Below are positions 14,399-14,434 of a DNA stretch of 14,434 nt, one piece after another. The stretch covers positions 1-14,434 of the forward strand of contig CAJMNV010000040.1 of the NCBI GenBank assembly GCA_905214825.1, given 5' to 3'. This DNA comes from an uncultured bacterium (lineage in GTDB: Bacteria; Bacillota; Clostridia; Lachnospirales; Anaerotignaceae). The position numbers and the translations under genes were made by a program. Under the pieces are notes generated by a model that was not told where the DNA came from, made no database searches, and was given only the letters and a program-made list of their open reading frames with translations. Each line of letters starts with the position of its first letter. Positions within the stretch are counted from its first letter, which is position 1.

Positions 14399-14434
14399 TT
14401 AATTTTTATGTTTGTTTTGTTCTACAACAGAAAC
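14399..14434 (-). CDS. 3' end of a gene cut by the window edge
   Basis: Reading leftwards from the window edge, 11 codons give VSVVEQNKHKN followed by TAA, and a good - strand terminator lies shortly after. A hydrophilic Lys/Asn-rich tail ending just before a terminator is typical of a real gene end. The piece is too short to assign a family. Confidence 0.4.
   Translation of the reverse strand, partial: VSVVEQNKHKN

Noticed and set aside
1..14434. CRISPR arrays, tRNA or rRNA genes, complete insertion sequences.
   Set aside because: No regularly spaced direct repeats, no cloverleaf or ribosomal motifs, and no transposase reading frame were seen.

Overview
The window looks like chromosomal DNA of a low-GC, AT-rich member of the Bacillota, most likely an anaerobic Clostridia-type organism. 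The pointers are strong AGGAGG-type ribosome binding sites, AT-rich codon choice, a very large S-layer-homology (SLH) surface protein, and a PMCA-type calcium ATPase of the kind found in clostridial genomes. The genus cannot be fixed from the sequence.

Positions 11-8814 (+ strand) hold eight tightly packed genes in one direction. They form the core of a Ter (tellurite/chemical-stress) locus: TelA, three tandem TerD paralogues, a calcium-type P-type ATPase, a phosphoribosyltransferase fused to a TRSP domain, a StiP/PRTase_1 protein ending in a PELOTA RNA-binding domain, and a HAD phosphatase. By established comparative genomics (the Ter-dependent stress response described by Anantharaman, Iyer and Aravind), TerD proteins bind calcium, and the PRTase/PELOTA/HAD genes form a biosynthetic module predicted to make a nucleoside-like metabolite. 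Here a calcium pump sits between the two halves; no TerC membrane protein is present, and the usual ATP-grasp and HpcH/citrate-lyase-type partners are not seen. These may lie upstream of position 1. An inverted repeat between terD3 and the ATPase gene (3062-3100) may cut the operon into two transcription segments.

Positions 8815-9074 separate the Ter locus from a convergent gene. The gap holds a decayed scrap of a GH2 beta-galactosidase, readable in two frames, and a strong bidirectional terminator (9037-9069).

Positions 9075-13958 (- strand) encode a 1627-residue secreted surface protein: signal peptide, parallel beta-helix-like region, several Ig/MBG-like modules, a Ser/Asn/Pro linker and three C-terminal SLH domains for cell-wall attachment. 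A candidate promoter lies just upstream of it (14004-14032, - strand).

Positions 13968-14398 contain no convincing gene but three hairpins. The last is a good terminator for a - strand gene whose final 11 codons are visible at the right edge.

The most unusual points are the GH2 remnant, the lost stop codon and C-terminal overrun of the second TerD, the divergent acidic motif of the third TerD, a possible 11-codon leader ORF before the PRTase gene, and the coupling of a calcium pump to the Ter metabolite module.
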